Origin: Mucilaginibacter sp. MD40
GTDB lineage: Bacteria; Bacteroidota; Bacteroidia; Sphingobacteriales; Sphingobacteriaceae
DNA: 64,000 nt
Direction of reading: 5' to 3'
NCBI RefSeq assembly: GCF_002288635.1
Contig: NZ_NRSW01000001.1
Span: forward strand, 2,685,852-2,749,851
Shown here: positions 16,082-27,010 of the stretch, one piece after another
Numbering within the stretch: position 1 is the stretch's first letter
Layout of the letters: each line of letters begins with the position of its first letter
The notes under the pieces: model-generated
Database searches by the model: none
What the model saw: only the letters and a program-made list of their open reading frames with translations
What the model was told of the DNA's origin: nothing
Made by a program: the position numbers and the translations under genes

Positions 16082-18097
16082 TTAAATGGTTATTTGCATG
16101 GTTAAACGATACGAGCGCCCCGGCATTGGATAGCTCTGGATGATCGCATAGTATTTGTTAAATATGTTGTTTGCCTCTATCGAAAGACGTAAAGGCAAAT
16201 GATTGATGTTTGTGTTGTAAAGTAGAGAAACATCTCCCACAGCATAGCCCGGTACATTATGCTCGGGGTCATTGTCGCCATTGTAATTTCTTTTTGATGA
16301 AATAACCTGGTTGTAGTAAACACCTAACTTTTTAAAGTTTATACCTGCGTTTAAAGCAAAGGTGTGTTTGGGTGTATAAGCTATTTGCTGCAAGTAGGTG
16401 CTTGAAGTAGGGTCTGTTACATCAAGCGCTTGCTGGTATGTATAATTCGCCATTAATGAAAGGTACCAGTCACCCAAATTTCTTGTAGCGGTTTTTATAC
16501 CGAGATCCAGCCCTTTAATATCTACTTTACCGACATTGCTAAAAGAAAAAACAGCCGGATTGGTGCTTGGTATGCCAATGATCTTGTCGCGCACGTTGTT
16601 GTAATAAACGTCTGCGCTAACAAACACATAACTTAGCAAGTCGCTAAGGTCTTTATCATAAATAGCCCCAAGGTCATATTGCTTAACTAATTCGGGCTTG
16701 ATAATTCGATCAACAAAAGCGAAATAATAAAGCTCATCAAGCGTTGGCGCCCGGAAGATGTTTTTGTAAAAAGCCCTTAACTTTAATTCCTTCGAGTTAA
16801 AAGGTTGAACCGACAGCATCAACGTTGGCGATAACACCGGTGATTGGTGAAAGGCTTTACCCCTTTCAACTTTCTCGTTGATATAAGTGTGCAACAAATT
16901 CCCGGCAAGCTCCCACCTATTAAATTTAACTTTACTCGCCAGCACATTGAGCAATGTGAACCGTGATGGATAAGCATATTTGTAGATGTCGGCATCTACT
17001 TTAGTGTATGAACCATCAGCAGCGTAGGATATCGCCCAATTGTTTGTAATGTTGTAAGAGATAGCAGCCGACTGGTAAGCCTCTCGCTGTTTATAATGCT
17101 GTAAAATATAACCCTGCGTATTAAAGTAAGGCGAATCCAGGTATCGGGTTTTTAATTGAGAAACCTTGCTGCTCAATAACAATTGCAAACTATTTTTCCA
17201 GATATGTTTATACGAAGCTTGCAGTAATATGTCATCGTTATCCAGTTTCTCGCCCGGCGATTCGGTATAGAACACCACAGCACCGGGCAAGCCTCGTTTG
17301 GCGTTGTAGAAATTAGCGTGCAGGCTAAAAAGGCTGCTATCGTTCTTATTCCAGTAAAGCGATGCATCGGTTTGTAATGATCGCACCTGGCTGTTATGCC
17401 TTGTAGATAGGGTATCACTACCATCATTTGGCGTATTAAATTTATAGCGGCCGTTGGCATTGATGTAGTTACTTGTCATAACTGCCGTCCAGCGCTCACT
17501 CAATCGTTGCTGATATAGCACATAAGGATTAAAAAGGCCAAAGCTACCTGCCTTTACTCCTGTAGTGATCTCATAAGGCTTATTTTTACTCAATTGGGGA
17601 GGCATAGTTTGCAAGCTGAGCAGGCTTGCGGCGGCAAAAGCCCTCGCTGGTTGCAGCAGGTTATCGGGCTGCCCGTTATAAAGCGTTATAGAGCGGATAT
17701 TGATCAGGCTGAGTTTACTTAGATCGATCTGTCCGGTTTCTGCATCGTTCAGTTGTAGTCCGTCATAAAAAACCGCCGTATGGCCTGCGCCTAAACCACG
17801 TACCGATATGGTTTTTATGCCGCCGATGCCACCGTAATCTTTAATATTAACACCACTGAAGTTTCTAACGGCATCCGCCACGTTAAAAGAGCCTGATTTA
17901 ATAAAGTCCTGATTGTTAATCTGCTGTGATGGCGTAATTGAGGGGACTACAAGAGCTTTGTGGGCGTTGATAGAAACTTCATTAAGTGTGCGACTGGTGT
18001 CTGTTTGTGCAAAAACAGCGGCAACAGGCAGCAATGTGGTTACCAGGGTAGCCCTAAAATAAATTATCGATTTTTTGATTACTTTGCTGCCTTTCAT
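16082..18097 (-). CDS. btuB: TonB-dependent receptor, cobalamin (BtuB-like)
   Basis: 671 residues from the ATG at 18097. This start gives a proper signal peptide (MKGSKVIKK, then a hydrophobic stretch ending VFAQTDTS); the 26 extra residues of the longer frame look like untranslated leader. A plug domain with GGIGGIKTISVRGLGAGHTA precedes a beta-barrel ending in the aromatic terminal strand SYRLTMQITI. The upstream cobalamin riboswitch and downstream BtuG-like lipoprotein make B12 the likely ligand. Confidence 0.9.
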   Translation of the reverse strand: MKGSKVIKKSIIYFRATLVTTLLPVAAVFAQTDTSRTLNEVSINAHKALVVPSITPSQQINNQDFIKSGSFNVADAVRNFSGVNIKDYGGIGGIKTISVRGLGAGHTAVFYDGLQLNDAETGQIDLSKLSLINIRSITLYNGQPDNLLQPARAFAAASLLSLQTMPPQLSKNKPYEITTGVKAGSFGLFNPYVLYQQRLSERWTAVMTSNYINANGRYKFNTPNDGSDTLSTRHNSQVRSLQTDASLYWNKNDSSLFSLHANFYNAKRGLPGAVVFYTESPGEKLDNDDILLQASYKHIWKNSLQLLLSSKVSQLKTRYLDSPYFNTQGYILQHYKQREAYQSAAISYNITNNWAISYAADGSYTKVDADIYKYAYPSRFTLLNVLASKVKFNRWELAGNLLHTYINEKVERGKAFHQSPVLSPTLMLSVQPFNSKELKLRAFYKNIFRAPTLDELYYFAFVDRIIKPELVKQYDLGAIYDKDLSDLLSYVFVSADVYYNNVRDKIIGIPSTNPAVFSFSNVGKVDIKGLDLGIKTATRNLGDWYLSLMANYTYQQALDVTDPTSSTYLQQIAYTPKHTFALNAGINFKKLGVYYNQVISSKRNYNGDNDPEHNVPGYAVGDVSLLYNTNINHLPLRLSIEANNIFNKYYAIIQSYPMPGRSYRLTMQITI

Positions 18098-18202
18098 AAC
18101 TAATAAGCATGGCAGCGAAAAAAGAAATAGCAGACGCAATAACGGGCAATTGATTTGCCGTTGAATCACATCCACGCTTCAATCCACGAAAGCCATGAAT
18201 AA

Positions 18203-18376
18203 TATAACGCCAAGGCAGGTATTCTGACTTGCTCCCCTTCATCCTGCCTTCCCATGCGCGTTATAGCACACAGTGGCAATTATTACGGATGTTGGTTGAC
18301 GGAGCTTACAGCTGCGGGACAGTTACGGATTTACACCGTATTCCCTTTTAATCTGACACCAACTTACGGTGGTATC
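18203..18376 (-). promoter_or_regulatory. Cobalamin riboswitch
   Basis: Read on the minus strand the element has the class signatures in order: a GGGAATACGGTGTAAATCC block, ACTGTCCCGCAGCTGTAAGC (B12-box region), ATGGGAAGGCAGG, then GCAAGTCAGAATACCTGCC. It lies about 105 bases before the receptor ATG and is expected to switch the operon off when cobalamin is bound. Ends are approximate. Confidence 0.93.
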
Positions 18377-18392
18377 AAAACCTAAAGCGCAG

Positions 18393-18400
18393 CAAATGTA
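18393..18400 (-). promoter_or_regulatory. -7 box of the B12 uptake operon
   Basis: TACATTTG on the minus strand, a perfect TAnnTTTG, about 17 bases before the riboswitch. The divergent ATPase gene must be transcribed from the same 70-base gap. Confidence 0.55.
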
Positions 18401-18446
18401 GTAAACAATTGTTATCTTTAGAAATCAATCATAACTCCTTAACATA

Positions 18447-19631
18447 ATGGCAAATGATATAATAAAAAAGTTAGAGACGCTTGAATCAGTCTTTTCTCCA
18501 TCTGCACCAATACAGCAAAGAGATTTATTCTTTGGAAGGATAGATCAAATTCAAAAGGTACATAGTGCCGTTTTGGAACGCGGTCAACATGCAGTATTAT
18601 ATGGAGAAAGAGGCGTTGGAAAAACTTCATTGGCTAATATAATTGCCACTGTTCTACCCGATATAATAACTTCCAAAACCACGTGCAATAGAACTGAAAA
18701 GTTCAAAGATTTATGGAACAAAGCTCTTAAAAAGGTCGAATTTTCTAATATGGAAAAAAGCATCGGATATAGGGCTCATGAACGGCAAAATATTTATCAA
18801 CTGAATTTATTTCTACCAGAAAAAGAGGATGTCGACTCAACCGATATCCAAAATATTTTTGAAAATTTAACTAATCCGTTACTATTCATATTCGACGAAT
18901 TTGATAGTATTGAAGATGAATATACCAAAATCAAATTTGCTGATACAATAAAATCTCTATCAGATAACTCAAGTAATGTTACGATTTTACTTGTAGGCAT
19001 TGCAGAAAACGTTGATGACTTAATAGGTAACCATCCTTCTTTAGAAAGATGTCTACGGCAAGTCAAAATGCCGCGAATGTCTAAAGAAGAATTAGGGCAA
19101 ATTGTTACAAACGGATTAAATAAGATTCCATTACAAATAAAACCTGAAATTAAAGGTAAAATTATTGAATATTCATCAGGTTTCCCCCATTATACTCACC
19201 TCCTTAGCAAATACGCTTCAAAATCGGCTTTGGAGAATAATAAAAATGAAATAGATCAATCAGATTTCGACTTTGCGGTAAAAGAAGCAATAGAAAATGC
19301 TCAACAGCAATTAAGAAATTCTTATCGTAAAGCTACGATTTCCTCGAAAGTAAAAACTCAATTTGAAGATGTACTACTCGCAGTAGCTATTGCCGATACC
19401 GATGTATATGAATGTTCAACAACCGGTCAAATTTTAGATGCTTACAATAAACACACAAATAATCAAAAGATAAGAGAGGCCATAACTTATAATTTGGGTA
19501 TGCTCTGCAAACTTGAGCGTGGCGAAATTTTAGAGAAAATTGGGAAAGGTATAAACATAAAATACAGGTTTGCTAACCCTTTAATGAAAGCTTTTGTGAA
19601 ATTGGTTGGACACGAAAAAAGTAAACTGTAA
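18447..19631 (+). CDS. Orphan AAA/Orc1-Cdc6-like ATPase
   Basis: 394 residues. Walker A GERGVGKTS (about residues 53-61), Walker B LLFIFDEFD, and a following sensor-1-like TILLVGIAEN. An alpha-helical lid and a probable winged-helix C-terminal region follow. The fold resembles Orc1/Cdc6-like or STAND ATPases used in DNA transactions or in regulators; no effector or nuclease domain is visible. Base composition is clearly more AT-rich and the codon use differs from both neighbours, suggesting horizontal acquisition. It stands alone, divergent from the B12 operon. Function not assignable; a stand-alone defence or stress role is only speculation. Confidence 0.7.
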   Translation: MANDIIKKLETLESVFSPSAPIQQRDLFFGRIDQIQKVHSAVLERGQHAVLYGERGVGKTSLANIIATVLPDIITSKTTCNRTEKFKDLWNKALKKVEFSNMEKSIGYRAHERQNIYQLNLFLPEKEDVDSTDIQNIFENLTNPLLFIFDEFDSIEDEYTKIKFADTIKSLSDNSSNVTILLVGIAENVDDLIGNHPSLERCLRQVKMPRMSKEELGQIVTNGLNKIPLQIKPEIKGKIIEYSSGFPHYTHLLSKYASKSALENNKNEIDQSDFDFAVKEAIENAQQQLRNSYRKATISSKVKTQFEDVLLAVAIADTDVYECSTTGQILDAYNKHTNNQKIREAITYNLGMLCKLERGEILEKIGKGINIKYRFANPLMKAFVKLVGHEKSKL

Positions 19632-19701
19632 GGTAAAATAATTTTTAATAAAACAAATTTGGCATGGTTATGATGGTTGTTTAAAGTATAACAGACACAT
19701 T

Positions 19702-20577
19702 ATGACAACATTGACAGCACCAAATAGATGGAGAGAAACAACGGCCGATATTGAACCCCGTTCTGAAAGCATCAACCTTTCTCAGGCAGAACGCACATTA
19801 TCTATAGCTGCAGGTGTTAAACTTGCACTCAGCGGTTTCAAAGGAATATTTAAAAGTCCGTTTAGCAGTATCATCAAATTAGGCGCAGGCGGGTATCTGC
19901 TTAACCGTGGCGTTACCGGTCACTGCGACCTATATTCTGCAATGGGCCGTAATTCACTTGAGCCGGTTAACGTGAACATTCGTTCATCTTACCTGGTGAA
20001 TAAGCCGCGACAGGAAGTGTATGATTTTTGGCGCAAGCTGGATAATCTGCCCCTGTTTATGAAACATCTGGAAAGCGTTGAAATTATTAGCGACACCAGA
20101 TCACATTGGGTGCTAAAACTGCCAATAGGATCAGCACATGTAAGCTGGGATGCTGAGATTGTTAAAGATGAGCCGGGTTACAGCATCGGTTGGAGTTCTC
20201 TACCCGATTCAATGATAGACAATGCCGGCAAGGTTACCTTCCAGGATAGCCCTGATGGTGAAGGAACCTTAATAGATGTAGTAATATCTTACCGACCACC
20301 GGCCGGCGGTTTCGGCGGTAGCATTGCCCATATCTTAAACCCGGTATTTAAAAACCTGGTAGATAATGATGTTCGCAACTTTAAGCAGTACATGGATATT
20401 GATGGCGGTATGCCTTCAGAGAAATATGACAACGAGCCAGTCGCGATAATCATTGAAGAGACAATCGTCGACTCTGATGACGATAACACGAAAAAGCAAC
20501 AAGATTCGAAATACAGATCGCACTTAGACGATCTGAATGGCAAACCGGGTAACGGAGCACCAAGCGTAGGATTGTAG
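19702..20577 (+). CDS. SRPBCC family protein
   Basis: 291 residues. The N-terminal 80 residues include a weakly hydrophobic, glycine-rich stretch resembling the inner-membrane DUF2892 segment. Residues about 95-235 form a START/Bet v1-like cyclase/dehydrase domain (VNKPRQEVYDFWRKLDNLP, HLESVEII, SDTRSHWVLKLP). The tail is acidic and low in complexity. Such proteins are common near stress and membrane genes in soil Bacteroidota; ligand unknown. Followed by a strong terminator shared with rplT. Confidence 0.82.
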   Translation: MTTLTAPNRWRETTADIEPRSESINLSQAERTLSIAAGVKLALSGFKGIFKSPFSSIIKLGAGGYLLNRGVTGHCDLYSAMGRNSLEPVNVNIRSSYLVNKPRQEVYDFWRKLDNLPLFMKHLESVEIISDTRSHWVLKLPIGSAHVSWDAEIVKDEPGYSIGWSSLPDSMIDNAGKVTFQDSPDGEGTLIDVVISYRPPAGGFGGSIAHILNPVFKNLVDNDVRNFKQYMDIDGGMPSEKYDNEPVAIIIEETIVDSDDDNTKKQQDSKYRSHLDDLNGKPGNGAPSVGL

Positions 20578-20592
20578 TACAGTATTAAATAG

Positions 20593-20622
20593 AAAAGCCC
20601 CCGCCGAATGGCAGGGGCTTTC
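20593..20622. terminator. Bidirectional terminator
   Basis: AAAGCCCC-GCC / GGC-GGGGCTTT stem with one C-A mismatch and a GAAT loop, between convergent SRPBCC and rplT genes. Confidence 0.75.
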
Positions 20623-20640
20623 TTATGCGTTGTGCTAAAA

Positions 20641-20985
20641 TTATTTTACAGCGTCAACGATTGCTTTGAAAGCATCAGGATTGTTCATCGCTAAATCAGC
20701 TAATACCTTACGGTTTAAACCGATCTCTTTAGCGGCTAACTTACCCATTAATTGAGAGTAAGATATACCGTGCTGACGTGCACCAGCGTTGATACGTTGA
20801 ATCCAAAGAGCTCTGAATTCGCGTTTTTTGGTTTTACGGTCGCGGTAAGCGTACTGTAAACCTTTTTCAACTGTGTTTTTAGCAATAGTGTAAACTTTGC
20901 TGCGTGAACCCCAATAACCTTTGGCGAGGTTCATGATTCTTTTCCTGCGTCTTCTCGACGCTACTGCGTTAACTGAACGTGGCAT
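20641..20985 (-). CDS. rplT: 50S ribosomal protein L20
   Basis: 114 residues, basic, full length. Starts [16 protein letters not shown] and contains [17 protein letters not shown] and [17 protein letters not shown]. Early assembly protein of the large subunit. Last gene of thrS-infC-rpmI-rplT. Confidence 0.98.
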   Translation of the reverse strand: MPRSVNAVASRRRRKRIMNLAKGYWGSRSKVYTIAKNTVEKGLQYAYRDRKTKKREFRALWIQRINAGARQHGISYSQLMGKLAAKEIGLNRKVLADLAMNNPDAFKAIVDAVK

Positions 20986-21062
20986 TTTGTTTTCTTTTTG
21001 GTAGTGAGTGTTCCGTTTATCCGGAAGCTTTTGACTCTAATACCTGGTTAAAAATTAATTAA

Positions 21063-21263
21063 TTACTTGCCGATACAAAGCATACGTTTTACGTTACCCA
21101 TGTCAGCTTCAGATACTAAACTTGTCTGACCAAGGGCACGCTTACGTTTAGTAGACATCTTGGTTAAGATGTGGCTTTTGTATGCGTTTTTTCTTGCAAT
21201 TTTACCGGTTCCAGTAAGCTTAAAGCGCTTTTTAGCACTGGAATTGGTTTTCATTTTTGGCAT
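21063..21263 (-). CDS. rpmI: 50S ribosomal protein L35
   Basis: 66 residues from [15 protein letters not shown] to MLCIGK, complete. The 16 additional in-frame residues upstream are hydrophobic nonsense derived from the repeat-rich spacer and are excluded. It lies between infC and rplT; the spacer to infC holds a periodic inverted repeat. Confidence 0.97.
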   Translation of the reverse strand: MPKMKTNSSAKKRFKLTGTGKIARKNAYKSHILTKMSTKRKRALGQTSLVSEADMGNVKRMLCIGK

Positions 21264-21279
21264 AACTCTATTTATATAA

Positions 21280-21382
21280 ATGTGCAAATGTACAGATATG
21301 CAAATGTGCAAATCATTCCACCTGCGGGTTTACTCATTAAACGTTTTCATCTGCACATCTGCACATCTGAAATACGCAAATC
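21280..21382. repeat. Inverted arms of 8-base near-repeats (infC-rpmI spacer)
   Basis: First arm 21280-21313 reads as ATGTGCAA, ATGTACAG, ATATGCAA, ATGTGCAA; second arm 21348-21382 as CATCTGCA, CATCTGCA, CATCTGAA, ATACGCAA. The arms are largely reverse complementary and fill the gap between the infC stop and the rpmI start. Confidence 0.6.
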
Positions 21383-21949
21383 TTATTTTTTAGCTGCTTT
21401 AGGTGCTACTGTTAAAAACATTCGCTTACCTTCAAGCTTTGGCAGCTGCTCTACTTTACCAACTTCTTCAAGCGCTTGTGCAAAACGAAGCAATAATATC
21501 TCGCCCTGTTCTTTGTAAACAATTGCACGGCCTTTAAAGTGAACGTAAGCCCTTACCTTCTCGCCTGATTCTAAAAACTTAGTGGCATGCTTCAATTTGA
21601 AATCAAAGTCATGATCATCAGTGTTCGGTCCGAAACGGATTTCCTTGATAACCGTTTGCTTGGCATTACTTTTTATCTCTTTCAGCTTTTTCTTCTGTTC
21701 GTAGATAAACTTATTGTAATCCGTTATCTTACAAACCGGCGGGTTAGCGTTTGGAGATATCTCAACCAGGTCAAGTTCAAGCTCTTGCGCTATAGCAAGG
21801 GCTTCTTTTAAAGGATAAACCCCCTGCTCAACGTTATCGCCAACAAGGCGCACTTCCTGAGCGCGGATAAACTGGTTAATGTTATGTTCGGCTTCTTTTT
21901 TCTTAAAAGGAGGCCTTGGTCCTCTGTTGAAAGGTCTGTTTAATGCCAA
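21383..21949 (-). CDS. infC: Translation initiation factor IF-3
   Basis: 188 residues. N-domain [18 protein letters not shown] and C-domain [39 protein letters not shown] are typical. The start codon is TTG (reading [10 protein letters not shown]); no ATG exists before the conserved part, and the frame begins one base after the thrS stop. IF-3 rejects non-AUG starts, and infC genes in other phyla use AUU for autoregulation. A TTG start here fits the same feedback logic (inference). Confidence 0.96.
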   Translation of the reverse strand: MALNRPFNRGPRPPFKKKEAEHNINQFIRAQEVRLVGDNVEQGVYPLKEALAIAQELELDLVEISPNANPPVCKITDYNKFIYEQKKKLKEIKSNAKQTVIKEIRFGPNTDDHDFDFKLKHATKFLESGEKVRAYVHFKGRAIVYKEQGEILLLRFAQALEEVGKVEQLPKLEGKRMFLTVAPKAAKK

Positions 21950-21950
21950 G

Positions 21951-23876
21951 TTATACTGTTATTTCTTTTATTATTTGTTGTTTAAATTCCTCAATGCTCA
22001 TACTGCCCAAATCTCCTGTACCATGTTTGCGAACAGAAACCTTGCCTTCAGCTGCTTCTTTTTCGCCCACAATGAGCATATATGGTATCTTTTTCACTTC
22101 AGCGTCGCGTATTTTGCGACCAATTTTTTCATCCCTAAAGTCAATCAGCCCGCAAATATCGGAATCTTTTAACTCATCTGAAAGTTTTTTTGCATAATCT
22201 TCATACTTTTCAGATATCGGAAGTATGATAAATTGCTCCGGGGATAGCCATAACGGGAAATTACCACCGCAATGTTCAATTAATACCGCAACGAATCGTT
22301 CCAAAGAACCAAACGGTGCGCGGTGAATCATTACCGGGCGGTGTTTCAGGTTGTCGCTGCCTGTGTATTCCAGTTCAAAACGCTCAGGCAGGTTATAATC
22401 TACCTGTATAGTGCCCAACTGCCATTTTCGGCCAAGAGCATCTTTAACCATAAAGTCAAGCTTAGGGCCATAAAAAGCAGCCTCGCCGTATTCAACTACG
22501 GTTGGCAAGCCCTTCTCTTCGGCGGCTTCAATAATAGCAGACTCGGCCAGTGCCCAGTTCTCATCTGTCCCTATATACTTCGCTTTATTATTAGGGTCGC
22601 GTAGTGATACCTGTGCTGTATAATTATCAAAACCCAAAGCGCTGAAAACGTATAATACCAGGTCGATCACTTTTTTAAACTCGTCCTTCACCTGGTCCGG
22701 GCGGCAAAACAAGTGGGCATCGTCCTGAGTAAAACCACGTACCCTGGTTAGGCCATGTAACTCGCCGCTTTGTTCGTAACGGTAAACGGTACCAAACTCA
22801 GCCAGCCTAACCGGAAGATCCTTATATGAACGTGGTTTGGCCTTGTATATCTCACAGTGATGCGGGCAGTTCATGGGTTTCAGGAAAAACTCCTCTCCTT
22901 CCTGTGGTGTTCTGATCGGCTGGAAAGAATCAGCGCCATACTTTTCATAGTGCCCCGAGGTTACATACAGGTTCTTGTGACCAATATGCGGCGTAATTAC
23001 CTGCTCGTAACCTGCTTTAACCTGCGCACGCTGTAAAAAGTTTGTTAAACGCTCACGTAAAGCGGTTCCTTTTGGCAACCATAAGGGCAAGCCCATACCC
23101 ACTTTTTCACTAAAAGTAAATAGTTCCAGCTCTTTCCCTAATTTACGGTGATCGCGCTTTTTGGCCTCCTCGATCATATGCACATATTCAGCAAGTTCAC
23201 TTGCTTTGGGGAAGGTAACGCCATAAATGCGGGTTAACTGTTTACGGCTTTCGTCGCCGCGCCAGTAAGCGCCGCCCATACTCATTAATTTAACAGCCTT
23301 GATATGGCCTGTATTGGGAATATGCGGGCCGCGGCAAAGATCGGTAAAGTTACCCTGGGTATAAAAAGTGATAGAACCGTCAGGCAGGTCCTTTATCAGG
23401 TCGAGCTTGTACTCATCACCTTTTTCAGTAAAATATTCAATAGCATCAGCCTTGCTTACCGGCTTGCGAATGTAATCGCTTTTGGTTTTGGCCAGCTCCA
23501 CCATTTTGTCTTCTATCTTTTTGAACTCTTCAGAAGAAAACTCGCGGTCACCAAAATCAACATCGTAATAAAAGCCGGTTTCAATAGCCGGGCCAATACC
23601 AAATTTGGTACCCGGATAGAGCGCTTCCAGTGCCTCGGCCATTAAGTGTGCCGAAGAATGCCAATAAGTAGCCTTTCCTTTCGCGTCGTTCCAGGTCAGC
23701 AGCTTTACGCTCGCGTCCTGTTCAATCGGGCGGCTGGCGTCCCAAACTTCGCCGTCAACCTCGGCGGCTAATACATTTCTTGCTAATCCTTCGGAGATAG
23801 ACTGCGCTATCTGCATAGAAGTGATCCCTTTATCGTAGGCACGAACGGAACCATCTGGTAGGGTAATGTTAATCAT
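21951..23876 (-). CDS. thrS: Threonine--tRNA ligase
   Basis: 641 residues with all domains: TGS ([14 protein letters not shown]), editing domain with [11 protein letters not shown], class II catalytic core with the zinc-binding [31 protein letters not shown] and [11 protein letters not shown], and an anticodon-binding C-domain. First gene of the thrS-infC-rpmI-rplT operon. No T-box is seen upstream; a GTTCGC/GCGAAC hairpin lies in the divergent gap at 23920-23939. Confidence 0.98.
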   Translation of the reverse strand: MINITLPDGSVRAYDKGITSMQIAQSISEGLARNVLAAEVDGEVWDASRPIEQDASVKLLTWNDAKGKATYWHSSAHLMAEALEALYPGTKFGIGPAIETGFYYDVDFGDREFSSEEFKKIEDKMVELAKTKSDYIRKPVSKADAIEYFTEKGDEYKLDLIKDLPDGSITFYTQGNFTDLCRGPHIPNTGHIKAVKLMSMGGAYWRGDESRKQLTRIYGVTFPKASELAEYVHMIEEAKKRDHRKLGKELELFTFSEKVGMGLPLWLPKGTALRERLTNFLQRAQVKAGYEQVITPHIGHKNLYVTSGHYEKYGADSFQPIRTPQEGEEFFLKPMNCPHHCEIYKAKPRSYKDLPVRLAEFGTVYRYEQSGELHGLTRVRGFTQDDAHLFCRPDQVKDEFKKVIDLVLYVFSALGFDNYTAQVSLRDPNNKAKYIGTDENWALAESAIIEAAEEKGLPTVVEYGEAAFYGPKLDFMVKDALGRKWQLGTIQVDYNLPERFELEYTGSDNLKHRPVMIHRAPFGSLERFVAVLIEHCGGNFPLWLSPEQFIILPISEKYEDYAKKLSDELKDSDICGLIDFRDEKIGRKIRDAEVKKIPYMLIVGEKEAAEGKVSVRKHGTGDLGSMSIEEFKQQIIKEITV

Positions 23877-23919
23877 CTACAACTATGATTTAAATTTTAA
23901 TAAATAGTATAAAAACACC

Positions 23920-23939
23920 GTTCGCATACTAACGCGAAC
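23920..23939. other. Perfect hairpin in thrS/transsulfuration divergent gap
   Basis: GTTCGC, an 8-base loop, GCGAAC. It could be in the 5' UTR of thrS or an operator; no further support. Confidence 0.35.
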
Positions 23940-24017
23940 TTAAACTTTCAGCAAAAATAGAATTTTAAGCGCATTTTGCGATATTCTTATTTAATTTGAG
24001 CGCTTATATCTACAAAA

Positions 24018-25133
24018 ATGAAAATAGAAACCATCGCTGTACACGCAGGCAACCATACCGATGCAACATCAAAAGCAGTTGTGCAACCCATAATAATGGC
24101 AACCACCTTTGAGCGCGATGCCGATGGTGGATTTTCCTCCGGCTACCAATACAGCCGTGCAGCTAACCCTAACAGGGATGCTTTGGAAAAAGTACTGGCT
24201 CAATTAGAGAATGGTGCGGATGCTGCCGCTTTTTCATCGGGTAATGCAGCAGGCATGTCTGTTTTTCAATCACTTACACCAGGAACTCACATTATAGCAC
24301 CTGATGATATGTATCATGGCCTGCGTAATCAGTTGAAACAGCTGTTTGCAGGTATACTGGAATTTGAATTCATAGATGTAAATGATGATGAGATACTTCG
24401 CGCCCACATAAAACCCAATACCGAGCTTTTATGGATTGAAACGCCATCAAACCCGCTGCTTAAAATTACGGATATAAAAAAAGCGGTAGCCATAGCTAAA
24501 GAGCATCACATTAAAGTGGTTTGCGATAATACATTTGCTACGCCGGTTTGCCAGCAGCCACTCTTACTGGGTGCCGATCTGGTAATGCATTCCTCTACCA
24601 AATACTTTGGCGGCCACAGCGATCTGATGGGTGGCGCACTCATTACCGCTGAAAAAGATGAGTGGTGGGAAAAAATACGTAATGTACAAACTATGGGCGG
24701 CGCCGTACCCTCCCCTATGGATTGTTACTATTTGGTACGCAGTATTAAAACGCTTCCGTATCGTGTACGCGGCCATGTGCATAATGCTCGCTTACTGGCC
24801 GCTTTTCTGGAGAGCCACCCCAGTGTTGAAGAGGTAATGTATCCTGGTTTGGTATCGCACCCGCAAAGTGATATCGTTAAAGATCAAATGCTGCTTCCGG
24901 GCGCTATGATGTCTTTTACGTTAAAAGGAGGCGAAGACGAGGCCAAAAAAGTAATCAATGCCTTAAAGATATTTACACAGGCTACCAGTTTGGGTGGTGT
25001 GGAAAGTTTGATTGAGCATCGCGCATCTGTTGAAGGGCCCGACACAAAAACACCGTTTAATTTATTAAGGGTATCTGTAGGATTAGAGCATATTGACGAT
25101 CTGATAGCGGATTTAGAACAAGCTCTTAGTTAA
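24018..25133 (+). CDS. Cys/Met metabolism PLP enzyme (cystathionine gamma-synthase/lyase type)
   Basis: 371 residues of the trans-sulfuration fold. PLP-lysine motif HSSTKYFGGHSDLMGG; also YQYSRAANPNRDALEKVLAQLENG and SLGGVESLIEHRASV, which is typical of MetB/MetC/CTH enzymes. Whether it makes cystathionine, cleaves it, or cleaves methionine or homocysteine cannot be fixed by eye, so no symbol is given. It lies upstream of the SAM-riboswitch metY-metX-hom operon but has its own start and is not under that riboswitch. Confidence 0.9.
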   Translation: MKIETIAVHAGNHTDATSKAVVQPIIMATTFERDADGGFSSGYQYSRAANPNRDALEKVLAQLENGADAAAFSSGNAAGMSVFQSLTPGTHIIAPDDMYHGLRNQLKQLFAGILEFEFIDVNDDEILRAHIKPNTELLWIETPSNPLLKITDIKKAVAIAKEHHIKVVCDNTFATPVCQQPLLLGADLVMHSSTKYFGGHSDLMGGALITAEKDEWWEKIRNVQTMGGAVPSPMDCYYLVRSIKTLPYRVRGHVHNARLLAAFLESHPSVEEVMYPGLVSHPQSDIVKDQMLLPGAMMSFTLKGGEDEAKKVINALKIFTQATSLGGVESLIEHRASVEGPDTKTPFNLLRVSVGLEHIDDLIADLEQALS

Positions 25134-25181
25134 TTCAATTAATTGATTATCAATAGATAGTAAAATTAACTAAAAATTTTA

Positions 25182-25214
25182 TTTGGATTATACATTCCTG
25201 TTGCCCTATATTTG
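25182..25214 (+). promoter_or_regulatory. Promoter of the metY-metX-hom leader
   Basis: TTTG at 25182-25185, 21 bases, then TATATTTG at 25207-25214 (perfect -7 box). A start near 25220 would include the riboswitch and leader peptide in the mRNA. Confidence 0.6.
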
Positions 25215-25265
25215 AAACATTATTTGGTAGCAATACCACGATCAATTTTCCCTCACAAGGATGTT

Positions 25266-25378
25266 GATTTATAAAGAAGCGGCGAGAGATCAGGCTCTAA
25301 GAACCGCTGGCAACCCTGCAAGGTGCAGAAGGTGCCAATTCCTGTCCCGGAAAATAGGTTACCCGGGGGATATAAATT
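25266..25378 (+). promoter_or_regulatory. SAM-I family riboswitch
   Basis: P1 is formed by GATTTATA (25266-25273) and TATAAATT (25371-25378). Inside are GCGGCGAGAGATCAGGCTCT closing on CCGC (P2 with its loop), CGCTGGCAACCC, the P3 arms TGCAAGGTGCA, GAAGGTGCCAATTCCTG and the GGAAAATAG region, matching the SAM-I core in order. It precedes O-acetylhomoserine sulfhydrylase, a classic SAM-regulated gene. There is no poly-U terminator after it; P1 ends 9 bases before the leader-peptide ATG. Confidence 0.9.
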
Positions 25379-25387
25379 AATAGTCAA

Positions 25388-25481
25388 ATGAAACGTCTGA
25401 TTTATTTAGCCCAACAAAACACATTGCCAACCCTAACGGGTGTATCTGCTATTTACAATCCTTCTGCTGATTGTATGTGCA

Positions 25482-25501
<20 letters not shown>
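25388..25501 (+). CDS. Cys/Met-rich regulatory leader peptide (candidate)
   Basis: A 37-codon open frame: starts MKRLIYLAQQ, continues through a Leu/Thr-rich middle and ends ADCMCMCCCCC followed by TGA. Seven of the last nine codons are Cys and two are Met, an extreme composition not expected by chance. It sits between a SAM-I riboswitch and metY, whose enzyme combines O-acetylhomoserine with sulfide or another thiol. The design is that of an attenuation leader peptide: scarce Cys-tRNA would stall ribosomes on the Cys run just before the competing hairpins at 25482-25568. The frame and its context are directly visible; translation and regulation are inferred. Confidence 0.75.
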
Positions 25502-26930
<1,429 letters not shown>

Positions 26931-26970
26931 ATTATTTTGATTAGTTTTTTAGTTTTTAAGTGATAGTTAC

Positions 26971-26993
26971 GGGGAGCGGGTCCCTGCTCCCCC
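26971..26993 (+). other. Intercistronic hairpin metY-metX
   Basis: GGGGAGC and GCTCCCC arms separated by a GGGTCCCT-type loop, without a following T-run; more likely an mRNA-processing or stability hairpin than a terminator. Confidence 0.5.
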
Positions 26994-27010
26994 AATAACT
27001 AAATAATAAA

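Noticed and set aside
24018..25133. Member of the SAM-riboswitch operon
   Set aside because: The riboswitch lies downstream of this gene and faces metY.
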